NCBI RefSeq assembly: GCF_021991635.1
Contig: NZ_JAFFJA010000013.1
Coordinates: 20,317 to 84,316 of the forward strand
Source: Tepidanaerobacter sp. GT38
Lineage (GTDB): Bacteria > Bacillota > Thermosediminibacteria > Thermosediminibacterales > Tepidanaerobacteraceae
DNA: 64,000 nt
Direction of reading: 5' to 3'
This document shows, piece by piece, positions 53,567 to 61,530 of the stretch; the stretch's first letter is position 1, and each line of letters starts with the position of its first letter. The position numbers and the translations under genes are program-made. The notes below the pieces were generated by a model. That model was not told the origin of the DNA. It did no database searches and saw only the letters and a list, made by a program, of their open reading frames with translations.

Positions 53567-54240
53567 TGGATGCATCACTAGACACTAATGTTATTATCCA
53601 TTTATATAAGGCGAACTTCCAAGCTATTTTATTCAATAGATTTAAGAAACTAAAGGTATATGAATTTATTCGGTATCAAGAGATGGAAAGACATGCCACC
53701 ACTGAAATTATAGATTTATTTGATAAAGATGTAAAGGCAGGAAATATCGAATTGATTAGCGATGCCTATTTAAAAGATATTGGGATGTATAATGTGTTTC
53801 AACAACATGTAAAAAACATTAAGATTTTATTTGAAAGTAGTGACTTAGGCGAGGTTTTTGCAATTGCAACGGCAAAAACCTTAGGTTGTATGTGCCTAGT
53901 CACTGACGATATTAAGGAACGAGGGCCGCATTATACGTTAATGAGAATTCCTGATTCTGATGTTATGCCATTTGCTTTTTATGAGATATTATTTTTAGAT
54001 TATCTAGATGGAGAAATCACAGCAGAAGAACTATTTGACTATTTTTGCACGATATGTGATTTGTCTGGGATATCAATGAATTTCTCTTCAAAATTAAAGG
54101 CATTTATTAGACGGTTTTGGACAAATCCTTATAGGGAAAATGAAAAAGAATGGATGAAGTCTTTTTGTGTTAAGAAAAGTATAAATGCTAAGCAAAAGAT
54201 TCAAAAGCTAATTACATATCTAACAACAATGGATATTTAG
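53566..54240 (+). CDS. PIN-like-domain protein (putative RNase effector)
   Basis: 224 residues. The first 125 fit a PIN fold: LDTNVIIHLYK with Asp6, SSDLGEVFAIATAKTLG with Asp93/Glu96, and CLVTDDIKERG with Asp114/115. These would form the acidic metal site of an RNase. The C-terminal 100 residues are basic and helical and may bind nucleic acid or a partner. It is translationally linked to the ImmA-like protease. Toxin-like activity is inference. Confidence 0.72.
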   Translation: MDASLDTNVIIHLYKANFQAILFNRFKKLKVYEFIRYQEMERHATTEIIDLFDKDVKAGNIELISDAYLKDIGMYNVFQQHVKNIKILFESSDLGEVFAIATAKTLGCMCLVTDDIKERGPHYTLMRIPDSDVMPFAFYEILFLDYLDGEITAEELFDYFCTICDLSGISMNFSSKLKAFIRRFWTNPYRENEKEWMKSFCVKKSINAKQKIQKLITYLTTMDI

Positions 54241-54530
54241 GAATGGGAATAAGGCAAACGAAAAGGCACAGAATATTCACAGCATCTAAGGAGTAGAGGC
54301 CTTGGTTGTAGGAGGGAAACAAAATATCCATGCACTTGTATGTGAGGAATGTGGAGAAAAATATTATATATAAAAAAATACAAGAATAATTACAATAGTC
54401 TGAGAGAGCATATATAAAATTAACTGTAGAATTATAAAATTTCTAAATAAAAATTTTATATTGACATATTTTAATATTAGACATATAATTATCCTGAAAC
54501 CGGTACCACAAATGAGGTTAGCATATAAGG

Positions 54531-54926
54531 TTGACAATAAACGATATAGCCAAAAAAGCCAAAGTATCCAAATCAACTGTTTCAAGAGTATTAAATAATT
54601 CTGGATATGTTAACAAAGAAACTAGGGAGAAAATCGAAAGGGTTATTAGAGAAAATGCCTATTATCCATCTGCCCAGGCAAGAAGTTTGAGCAAAAGAGA
54701 GAGCAACACTATTGGCGTTATTATTCCCGAGGCTGATAAAATCGGAAAGCCATTAAATGAAATTGCATTAAACTGGTTAAGACAGAAAGAAGAAGTAACT
54801 TCCATTATTGCCGGAGCCTCAAGTGTTAGCCAATTAGAAAAGAACCTCCATTCAACAACATGGGATTTGACCCATGAAGAATTAAGTGAAATTGAAACTA
54901 TTATAGAACCTTATAGATATATGTAA
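54531..54926 (+). pseudogene. Chimera: LacI-type DNA-binding head fused to an aldo/keto reductase tail
   Basis: Residues 1-70 are a LacI head (MTINDIAKKAKVSKSTVSRV, then GVIIPEAD). From about residue 71 the sequence is the C-terminal 60 residues of an aldo/keto reductase (IGKPLNEIALNWLRQK, IAGASSVSQLEKNL). An internal deletion of roughly two kilobases has joined two genes in frame. A product with a LacI HTH but no sugar-binding domain could be made from TTG 54531, but function is doubtful. Confidence 0.87.
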
Positions 54927-54990
54927 CAACGAGTGCCGGGGAAACCTGGCACTAATTTATTGTGAAAATTGACAATGTCAGAACCTAACC

Positions 54991-55030
54991 AAAGCCAATG
55001 CGATTAAAACAGCATTGGCTTTTATCTTTT
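54991..55030 (+). terminator. Terminator after the LacI/AKR chimera
   Basis: Stem AAAGCCAATGC/GCATTGGCTTT followed by TATCTTTT. It was probably the original terminator of the aldo/keto reductase gene. Confidence 0.8.
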
Positions 55031-55146
55031 AAATTAATACAAACTTCCTTGATTAATTCCGTCATACAGGCTGCTTTCACCACATATAGTAGTACACATA
55101 AACACAAAAAATCAGACATTATATGATGGGACTAGGGGGGTTAGCA

Positions 55147-55434
55147 ATGTATGACATTTTTGTAAAAAACGGCAGAATAATTGATGGAACAGGAAATCCC
55201 TGGTTTTATGGGGATATAGGGATAGTTGAAGATAAGATTGCGTTTATAGGAAAAAGCCAGGGGGACGTTGAGGCAAAGGAGATAATAGATGTCAGCGGAA
55301 AATATGTCACACCCGGATTTATCGATTTGCATACTCATTCTGATTTTACCATTCTTCCAAATCCACTGGGGGAAAGCAAAATAAGGCAGGGTATAACTAC
55401 GGAAGTTGGGGGCAACTGCTGGGCATCTCAATGA
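55147..55434 (+). pseudogene. N-acyl-D-amino-acid deacylase, truncated after about 95 residues
   Basis: Starts ATG 55147 with GGGGGG upstream. MYDIFVKNGRIIDGTGNPW, VTPGFIDLHTHSDF (metal-binding HxH) and IRQGITTEVGGNC are the N terminus of the amidohydrolase-type D-aminoacylase, normally around 500 residues. After GGNC only four more codons remain before TGA 55432-55434. The rest of the gene has been deleted and spmA sequence follows. Confidence 0.9.
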
Positions 55435-56024
55435 TGATGATAGTTTCTATAATTGTAGCTTTTGCTACAGGTAACTTGCAGGAGATGAACGATGCTATTT
55501 TTAATCAGGCGGCTACTGCAGCCAATTATGGATTGGGATTAATAGGTGTCATGGCATTATGGCTTGGCCTTATGAAAATCGCTGAAGAGGCAGAAATAAA
55601 TAAGATTCTTGCCTCGTGGTTGAAACCCATAACGAAACGGCTGTTTCCAAGCATTCCCCCTGATAGCAATGCCATGGGCAGCATAGTTCTGGCTATGGCA
55701 GCGGTAGCTTTGGGGTTGCTGGATGCCGCGACGCCCATTGCAATTAAAGCCTTAAAAGATATGCAGGAGTACAATCCGCTGCCCGATACCGTGTCTGATG
55801 ACCAGGCTGTTTTTACGGCTATACTTACTTCGAATATTGCACTGATAACACCTACCGTAATTGCTGCCAGAGTTGCAGCAGGCTCATCAAATCCTGGCGA
55901 GATTATCGGCCCCACGATTTTATGCACGTTTTTATCTACTGTGCTCAATGTATTTTTAGCAAAGACCTTTGCTAAGCTTCCGGCGTATCGTATAGATTAT
56001 GATTCTGTTAAACCTGCAAAATAA
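55431..56024 (+). CDS. spmA: Spore maturation protein SpmA, slightly shortened at the N terminus
   Basis: 197 residues. MIVSIIVAFATGN, GLGLIGVMALWLGLMKIAEEA, DAATPIAIKALKDMQEYNP and the later AALTSNIALITPT-like region are SpmA. The usual first 8 or so residues (a short lead with Trp) are missing, because the deletion joint lies just upstream. Its ATG overlaps the stop of the truncated deacylase as ATGA, so it may be translated by coupling from that gene's ribosome site. SpmA and SpmB help dehydrate the spore core. Whether this form works is uncertain. Confidence 0.82.
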   Translation: MMMIVSIIVAFATGNLQEMNDAIFNQAATAANYGLGLIGVMALWLGLMKIAEEAEINKILASWLKPITKRLFPSIPPDSNAMGSIVLAMAAVALGLLDAATPIAIKALKDMQEYNPLPDTVSDDQAVFTAILTSNIALITPTVIAARVAAGSSNPGEIIGPTILCTFLSTVLNVFLAKTFAKLPAYRIDYDSVKPAK

Positions 56025-56042
56025 GGGAGAGGGGGAAGGTTA

Positions 56043-56582
56043 ATGTTTTCAACTATAATGGACTGGATATCAGTTGGATTAATACCCATATTAATAGCTT
56101 TGTTTATTTTATATGGTCTTTATAAAAAGGTCGATGTCTACGGCTGCTTTATCAATGGTGCGGTGGAAGGCTTTAATACGGTTGTAAGGATAATTCCGTA
56201 TTTAGTAGCTATTTTTGTGGCTATAGGGGCACTTAGAGGATCCGGAACACTGGAAATTATGCAAAAGCTGGTGGGACCGGTATTTGATAGGTTTAATTTA
56301 ACCGCCGACATGGTCCCCCACATAATCACAAGATCTCTTTCTGGCAGCGGTTCTACAGGAGTAATGGCTGAGCTTGTGAATAACTACGGGCCTGATTCGT
56401 TCATAGGAAGGGTTGCCTCTGTTTTCTAGGGAGGTACTTCTACCACTATGTATATAATAACGGTCTACCTTGGGGCTGTTGGCATAAAGAAAGTTAGGCA
56501 TACTGTGGCCACAGGTCTTATTACTGATATAGCTTCTTTTATAATGTCGGTAATAATTGTAGCGGTATTGTTTGGATATTAG
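56043..56582 (+). pseudogene. spmB: Spore maturation protein SpmB with in-frame amber stop
   Basis: The 180-codon frame is intact apart from TAG at 56427-56429. Before it: MFSTIMDWISVGLIPILIAL through GRVASVF; after it in the same frame: GGTSTTMYIITVYLGAVGIK to VLFGY. SpmB normally has a Gln near this point, so CAG to TAG is the simplest change. The 128-residue product would lack the last membrane helices. Confidence 0.88.
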
Positions 56583-56599
56583 AGATAAAAAAATATCAA

Positions 56600-56683
56600 G
56601 GGACAGGGCCTATATAAAAAGATAAAATGCAAGCGGACAAGGAGTGGAGGAAGAATCTGGTTAAAAATAATTGGACCTGTCCC
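56600..56683. repeat. Inverted repeat GGGACAGG...CCTGTCCC after spmB
   Basis: GGGACAGGGCC (56600-56610) and GGACCTGTCCC (56673-56683) pair over 11 bases with one mismatch, 62 bases apart. There is no coding sequence between. It resembles the small REP/MITE-like elements that carry GGGACAGG ends, or it is a loose terminator for the two converging genes. Confidence 0.5.
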
Positions 56684-56694
56684 TAATATTAATT

Positions 56695-57132
56695 TTATTG
56701 ACAGCAGTTTTTATACCTTGCCAAAATTCCTTCAAGCATTCTAGCATGTCTTGCTTCATCTTTAGCGGATTCATTAAAGAAATCTCTGGCAGTATCCAGG
56801 CCAAGTTCAGCAGCTTTATCTGCAGCCTGTTTTTTGCCTTCATTGGAAGAAACTTCACCGTTTATCATCTGCTCGATATTTTCGAATATGTCTTCCTGAA
56901 TCATGCCATTTAGTTCAGCAAATCTTGCAGCATGTTCAGCTTCTTCCCAGGCAATTGTTTTTAATACCTCTGCAATTTCCGGATAGCCCTGGCGCTGAGC
57001 CAGTCTTGCCATTGCTAGATAAATACCGGTTTCTTTAGTTTCGCCTGTAAAATTCTGCCTTACGGCTCCTTCGAGTTCCGTGCCTTTAGTTTCACCAAGC
57101 AAATTCTCCACTGCAAGTTGCCTTTTTTCCAT
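56695..57132 (-). CDS. Rubrerythrin-type diiron protein without rubredoxin domain
   Basis: 145 residues, four-helix ferritin-like bundle. Iron ligands are in [21 protein letters not shown] (Glu), [15 protein letters not shown] (ExxH) and [20 protein letters not shown] (ExxH). The usual C-terminal rubredoxin Cys4 domain is absent; only NCCQ remains at the end. It is a peroxide scavenger of anaerobes that would need an external rubredoxin. Confidence 0.88.
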   Translation of the reverse strand: MEKRQLAVENLLGETKGTELEGAVRQNFTGETKETGIYLAMARLAQRQGYPEIAEVLKTIAWEEAEHAARFAELNGMIQEDIFENIEQMINGEVSSNEGKKQAADKAAELGLDTARDFFNESAKDEARHARMLEGILARYKNCCQ

Positions 57133-57191
57133 ATGTAATGCCTCCTCAAAATTGAAATTTTATTTTATATTTTGGTTTTTATACTCAATCC

Positions 57192-57632
57192 TTACTCATC
57201 CTGCTTTTTTCTCCTGTTAAAAGCCTCAAGAATATTATCGGCGACACTTTCATTAACTTTTCTAATATCATTTAGATAAATTAAAACGCTGCCGTTGTAT
57301 TCCTGGGTTTTACCAAGCAAAATAATTTCTAAAGCGCTTCTTATTATGTTAATTATGCAAGCTTCATCATGGTAAAGATTACAGTTCCTACACTGATTTA
57401 ATAAATACCCTATGGCGTCTGTAACATCAACTTGATCATAAAATCTCGTATCGTAATAGGGCAAATTGTCAACGCCGCCGTCTATAAATTCAGTGTTTTC
57501 TTTTAAAGAAGTGGTCAGTATTTTTTTGCAATATCCGATTAAACAATTGTCCATGTCGCATTTTCCGCATTGGCTTTCTCCAAGGCAGCATTTTGAAACT
57601 TCATTAATCAGGCCCTCAATATTAACAGCCAT
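57192..57632 (-). CDS. Cysteine-rich protein of unknown function
   Basis: 146 residues from ATG 57632 after GGAGAGGAG. An N-terminal cysteine cluster (CCLGESQCGKCDMDNCLIGYC, about 12-32) and a second group (CRNCNLYHDEAC, about 83-94) could hold an iron-sulfur or zinc centre. The remainder is helical. I do not recognise the family. It lies 59 bases upstream of the rubrerythrin gene on the same strand, so a role in oxidative stress or metal handling is plausible. Confidence 0.65.
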   Translation of the reverse strand: MAVNIEGLINEVSKCCLGESQCGKCDMDNCLIGYCKKILTTSLKENTEFIDGGVDNLPYYDTRFYDQVDVTDAIGYLLNQCRNCNLYHDEACIINIIRSALEIILLGKTQEYNGSVLIYLNDIRKVNESVADNILEAFNRRKKQDE

Positions 57633-57816
57633 AACCGTTTCTCCTCTCCAGAGTTGGTGTTTTATCAATTTATACTAATTAGTATTAATAATCATTCTTA
57701 TTATACAAAAATAACCATTCTAAGTCAATGTGGCTTAAGAAGTTATTTCTCGTCTTATTTAGACAAAAAATAACTATATTTGACAATATTCGAATTATGA
57801 ATAATTTAACTTAATT

Positions 57817-57845
57817 TTGACAATGTAGCAGTAAAGTGCTAAAAT
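57817..57845 (+). promoter_or_regulatory. Promoter upstream of the TAXI-TRAP operon
   Basis: TTGACA (57817-57822), a 17-base spacer and TAAAAT (57840-57845). A second TTGACA at 57893 with TTATTA 17 bases later is a weaker alternative closer to the gene. No other structure is evident in the 350-base gap. Confidence 0.7.
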
Positions 57846-57984
57846 ATCAAGTAGTAAGGTAATTACAATGGTTTTTTTGTCTTTTTGTATGATTGACAAA
57901 TTGTATACAAGTATGTTATTATTTCTACGTTATTTTTGTCTCTAAATAAAATAAATATATAAAAAAATTTTATAAGGGGGATAA

Positions 57985-58983
57985 ATGATGGGTAAAAAAG
58001 TGTTGGCCATAGTACTTGCTGGTGTGTTACTTATGGCACTAATTGCCGGCTGCGGAGGAGGCAGCAGCACACCGCAAAACGGTGGAGAGGAAGCAAAACA
58101 AGAACAAAAGCAAGAACCAATATTTTTAAACATTGCTACAGGGGGAACAGCCGGAACCTATTTTCCGTTAGGTGGAGCAGTATCTGAAATTTGGAATAAA
58201 AACGTACCCGGTGTAAATTCTACTGCTCAAAGTACTGGAGCATCAGTTGCTAATATTAACCTTTTAAGAGAGAACAAAGCGGATGTTATTTTTGTACAGA
58301 ATGATATTGTTTATTATGCGGCCAACGGCGTAGAGCTTTTTGAAGAAAAATATGAGGACATTAGAGGGCTGGCAATACTGTATCCCGAAACTATTCAATT
58401 AGTTACCCTTGCCAATAAGGGAATAAATTCAATATCTGACCTTAAAGGCAAGAGAGTTGCTGTTGGAGCAGCTGGAAGTGGCGCTGAGGCTAATGCCAGA
58501 CAGATTTTAAACGCTGCAGGAATTACTTATGACGATATTACACCTCAGTATCTGTCTTTTGCAGAAGCTGCTAACAATCTTAAAGACGGCAATGTTGATG
58601 CAGCTTTCGTAACTGCAGGCTTCCCCACAGCGGCTGTTACAGATATAGCGACTCAACATGATGTAAGAATAGTTTCTTTAGATGATGCATTAGTAGAGAA
58701 GTTGCTGGACCAATATCCTTATTATGTAAAGAACGTAATCCCTGCTAATACTTACAAAGGCGTAACTGAAGATGTCCAAACTGTCGCAGTTCAGGCTATG
58801 CTGGCAGTAAGGAGCGACATGGATGAAGAGCTAGCTTATAATCTTGTCAAAACCATGTATGACAATCTTGATAGGATTAAAGCTGCTCACTCTGTAGGTG
58901 AACTTATTAAACCCGAAACTGGAACCGAAGGTATGCCTGTAGATCTTCACCCAGGTGCCCAAAAATATTTTGATGAGCTGTAA
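57985..58983 (+). CDS. TAXI-family TRAP transporter solute receptor (lipoprotein)
   Basis: 332 residues; AAGGGGGA precedes ATGATG. The lipoprotein signal is VLAGVLLMALIAGCGGG. The mature part has the TAXI layout: FLNIATGGTAGTYFPLGGAVSEIWN, GVNSTAQSTGASVANINLL, LKGKRVAVGAAGSGAEANARQIL, and C-terminal MPVDLHPGAQKYFDE. It binds a carboxylate such as glutamate or another dicarboxylate (ligand not readable). DUF1850 and the fused permease follow. Confidence 0.92.
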   Translation: MMGKKVLAIVLAGVLLMALIAGCGGGSSTPQNGGEEAKQEQKQEPIFLNIATGGTAGTYFPLGGAVSEIWNKNVPGVNSTAQSTGASVANINLLRENKADVIFVQNDIVYYAANGVELFEEKYEDIRGLAILYPETIQLVTLANKGINSISDLKGKRVAVGAAGSGAEANARQILNAAGITYDDITPQYLSFAEAANNLKDGNVDAAFVTAGFPTAAVTDIATQHDVRIVSLDDALVEKLLDQYPYYVKNVIPANTYKGVTEDVQTVAVQAMLAVRSDMDEELAYNLVKTMYDNLDRIKAAHSVGELIKPETGTEGMPVDLHPGAQKYFDEL

Positions 58984-58995
58984 ATAAGGAGGTAA

Positions 58996-59023
58996 CTGAG
59001 CATTGGGATTCTCCAATGCTCAG
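58996..59023 (+). promoter_or_regulatory. Perfect hairpin between the ribosome-binding site and start of the DUF1850 gene
   Basis: AAGGAGGT (58986-58993) is followed by an 11-bp perfect stem CTGAGCATTGG/CCAATGCTCAG with a 6-base loop, then ATTTT and ATG 59029. Counted along the chain, the site is 36 bases from the ATG. With the stem folded it is 8 bases away, the normal distance. The stem with ATTTT could also act as a partial terminator between receptor and permease. Confidence 0.8.
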
Positions 59024-59028
59024 ATTTT

Positions 59029-59541
59029 ATGAAAATCCGCTTAAAACTTTTGATATTAATTGCAGTAACCCTGCTATTATTCTTTGCTATTTTTAAATTA
59101 GAACGCACAAAGGTTTTAATAATAGAATCACAAACAGAAGATGTTAAACACACAATTTTGGTTCCTGAAAAAAAATTTACACTAAGTTTTATTCATTCAG
59201 TAGAAAAAACGCCGGTATACGAAGTTTTTGAAATAACTAAAGACAATAAGCTCATTCTTGTGGAAACGACTTTTTCATCTTTGGGCGTAGGTCTCCCTTA
59301 TACAGAAGATAATGGAGAGTTCAAAAATGAACACGGCCAATTTAAGTTAACAGGTCTTAACCGAGAGTTTACATCAATTGAAATGCGGGTGTCACCTATT
59401 CCAAAGCATAGTATAACCGTTGGAGAAAAGACCTATTCTTTACTGTCGTTTGTAGCTTCGGATGACCTTGTGAAAATTACGGCTGCAGACAGGTGGATGC
59501 TTGTAAGGCGTAACTATTTCACAATGGAAGGGACTGAGTAA
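59029..59541 (+). CDS. DUF1850 domain protein of TAXI-TRAP operons
   Basis: 170 residues. One N-terminal membrane helix (LLILIAVTLLLFFAIF) is followed by a beta-rich outer domain with FTLSFIHSVEKTPVYEVFEI and FSSLGVGLPYTEDNG, the DUF1850 pattern. It lies between receptor and permease, its usual place; function is unknown. Its ribosome site is separated from the start by the hairpin above. No other start with a site is available, and the helix begins right after ATG 59029. Confidence 0.88.
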   Translation: MKIRLKLLILIAVTLLLFFAIFKLERTKVLIIESQTEDVKHTILVPEKKFTLSFIHSVEKTPVYEVFEITKDNKLILVETTFSSLGVGLPYTEDNGEFKNEHGQFKLTGLNREFTSIEMRVSPIPKHSITVGEKTYSLLSFVASDDLVKITAADRWMLVRRNYFTMEGTE

Positions 59542-59544
59542 GAA

Positions 59545-61488
59545 ATGAAGGAAATTAGAGATAATGATTTTGAACAAGCGGCTGTCGTAAGCCAGGAAAT
59601 AGTGAAAAAAGTCGACAAAGAATCCGATTATCGAACTGTAACCGGCTTTTTTGCAAAGATCATAGCCGCTATAGCAATAACCTTTTCGGTTTTTCAAATT
59701 TATACTGCGGCATTTGGCACTCTTGATGCTATGTTGCAAAGATCTATCCATCTTGCTTTTGCTCTATGCCTGATATTTCTCCTGTATCCTGCAAGAGCTA
59801 ACTGGCCAAGGGATAGAATACATCCCGTTGATGTGATCTTTGCTATCTTAGGGGCAGCGGCGCCTTTGTACATTGTTGTATTTTATCAGGACTTGGTATT
59901 AAGGGCAGGCCTTGTTACTACTACTGACTATATTATGGGAATCATAGCAATTATCCTGATACTTGATGCAGTTAGAAGAGTTGTGGGCTTGCCTATGGTA
60001 TGTGTGGCAATAGCGTTTATAGCATATGCACTTTTTGGAAGGCAGCTTCCAGGTCCGCTTGCGCATAGGGGTGCTGATCTTCCCACATTGGTCCAGCACT
60101 TGTTTTACACCACTGAAGGCATATTTGGCATACCGCTAGGAGTATCATCAACGTTTATATTCTTGTTCATTTTGTTTGGTGCTTTCTTGGACAAAACCGG
60201 TTTGGGTCAGCTTTTCATAGATCTTTCTAATGCTGTAGCAGGATGGGCTGCAGGAGGACCGGCGAAAGTTGCTGTTATAGCATCCGCCTTACAGGGAACT
60301 GTATCCGGAAGCTCTGTGGCAAATACGGCAGGGACAGGAAGCTTTACTATTCCGATGATGAAGAAGCTGGGATATAAGCCTGAGTTTGCCGGAGCAGTAG
60401 AGGCGACCGCATCTACGGGAGGTCAGCTGATGCCGCCTATTATGGGTGCAGCGGCATTTCTCATGGCAGAATTTATAGGCCAACCTTACTTTCGGATAGT
60501 AACTGCTGCTATAATCCCTGCGCTTTTATACTATTTTGGTGTGTGGACTCAAGTTCACTTTGAGGCTAAACGTTTAGGCCTTAAAGGAATGTCTCGGGAA
60601 GAGCTGCCAAATATTGGCTTTGTGCTTAGAGAAAGAGGTCATCTTTTAGTTCCTCTAGTGGTCTTGATATATCTATTAGCAAAGGGTTACACACCCATGA
60701 GAGCAGCGCTAGTGGCAATAATTCTTACAGTAGGCTGTGCTATGCTTAGGAAAAACACTCGTATTAGCTTAAATGATATAATTGAGGGCCTGGAAAAAGG
60801 AGCCAGAGGTGCTTTGGGTGTAGTAGCTGCAACGGCCTGTGCCGGAATAATTGTAGGTGTTGTGACACTTACGGGTCTTGGCCTTAGACTTGGCTCGGTT
60901 TTAGTTGATTTGGCCAATGGCAACCTTTTCCTGACTCTCGTATTTACTATGGTAACCTCGATTATTTTAGGTATGGGTGTGCCAACAACGGCAAACTACG
61001 TAATAACATCAACAATTGCTGCTCCGGCACTTATAATGATGAATGTCCCTGTTTTAGCTGCTCATATGTTTGTGTTCTATTTTGGCATCATTGCTGACGT
61101 AACACCACCTGTAGCATTGGCGGCTTTTGTAGGTGCAGGTATTGCTAAGGCAAATCCGCTAAAGACAGGAATACAGGCTACGAAACTGGCTATTGCAGCT
61201 TTTCTTGTACCGTATATTTTCGTATATAACCCAGCACTGCTGCTGATAGATGTGCATGTTTTAGATATAATCTTGATTGCCATAACCTCAATTGTCGGTA
61301 TTATAGGAGTAGGAGCCGGTGCGGAAGGCTTCTTCCTTACAGATTTATCTGTTTTTGAAAAGATAATCTTCTTTGTAGGTGGACTGTTAATGGTGATTCC
61401 GGGCATGCAAACGGATATTATAGGTTTCGTGCTTTTGGCAATCGGATATATAATGCAAAAAAGGAAGAAAGCATTACTTAATGCATAA
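59545..61488 (+). CDS. Fused TRAP transporter permease (DctQM, TAXI type)
   Basis: 647 residues, about 16-18 helices. The first four helices (to about residue 190) stand for the small subunit. The DctM-like part has LQGTVSGSSVANTAGTGSFTIPMMKKLGY, GGQLMPPIMGAAAFLMAEF and MGVPTTANYVITSTIAAPAL. It starts 3 bases after the DUF1850 stop. It moves the ligand of the TAXI receptor, usually with sodium. Confidence 0.93.
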   Translation: MKEIRDNDFEQAAVVSQEIVKKVDKESDYRTVTGFFAKIIAAIAITFSVFQIYTAAFGTLDAMLQRSIHLAFALCLIFLLYPARANWPRDRIHPVDVIFAILGAAAPLYIVVFYQDLVLRAGLVTTTDYIMGIIAIILILDAVRRVVGLPMVCVAIAFIAYALFGRQLPGPLAHRGADLPTLVQHLFYTTEGIFGIPLGVSSTFIFLFILFGAFLDKTGLGQLFIDLSNAVAGWAAGGPAKVAVIASALQGTVSGSSVANTAGTGSFTIPMMKKLGYKPEFAGAVEATASTGGQLMPPIMGAAAFLMAEFIGQPYFRIVTAAIIPALLYYFGVWTQVHFEAKRLGLKGMSREELPNIGFVLRERGHLLVPLVVLIYLLAKGYTPMRAALVAIILTVGCAMLRKNTRISLNDIIEGLEKGARGALGVVAATACAGIIVGVVTLTGLGLRLGSVLVDLANGNLFLTLVFTMVTSIILGMGVPTTANYVITSTIAAPALIMMNVPVLAAHMFVFYFGIIADVTPPVALAAFVGAGIAKANPLKTGIQATKLAIAAFLVPYIFVYNPALLLIDVHVLDIILIAITSIVGIIGVGAGAEGFFLTDLSVFEKIIFFVGGLLMVIPGMQTDIIGFVLLAIGYIMQKRKKALLNA

Positions 61489-61518
61489 AAAAGGAGTGGC
61501 TTTTGCCACCCCTTTTTT
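61487..61518 (+). terminator. Terminator of the TAXI-TRAP operon
   Basis: Stem AAAAAAGGAGTGGC/GCCACCCCTTTTTT (one mismatch) with a TTTT loop. It overlaps the last codon and separates the operon from the converging DUF47 gene. Confidence 0.85.
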
Positions 61519-61530
61519 AAGTCCAGTAAA

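Noticed and set aside
56427..56429. TAG in spmB as a pyrrolysine codon
   Set aside because: SpmB is not a known Pyl protein, and no PYLIS-like structure or pyl gene is visible. A nonsense mutation is simpler.
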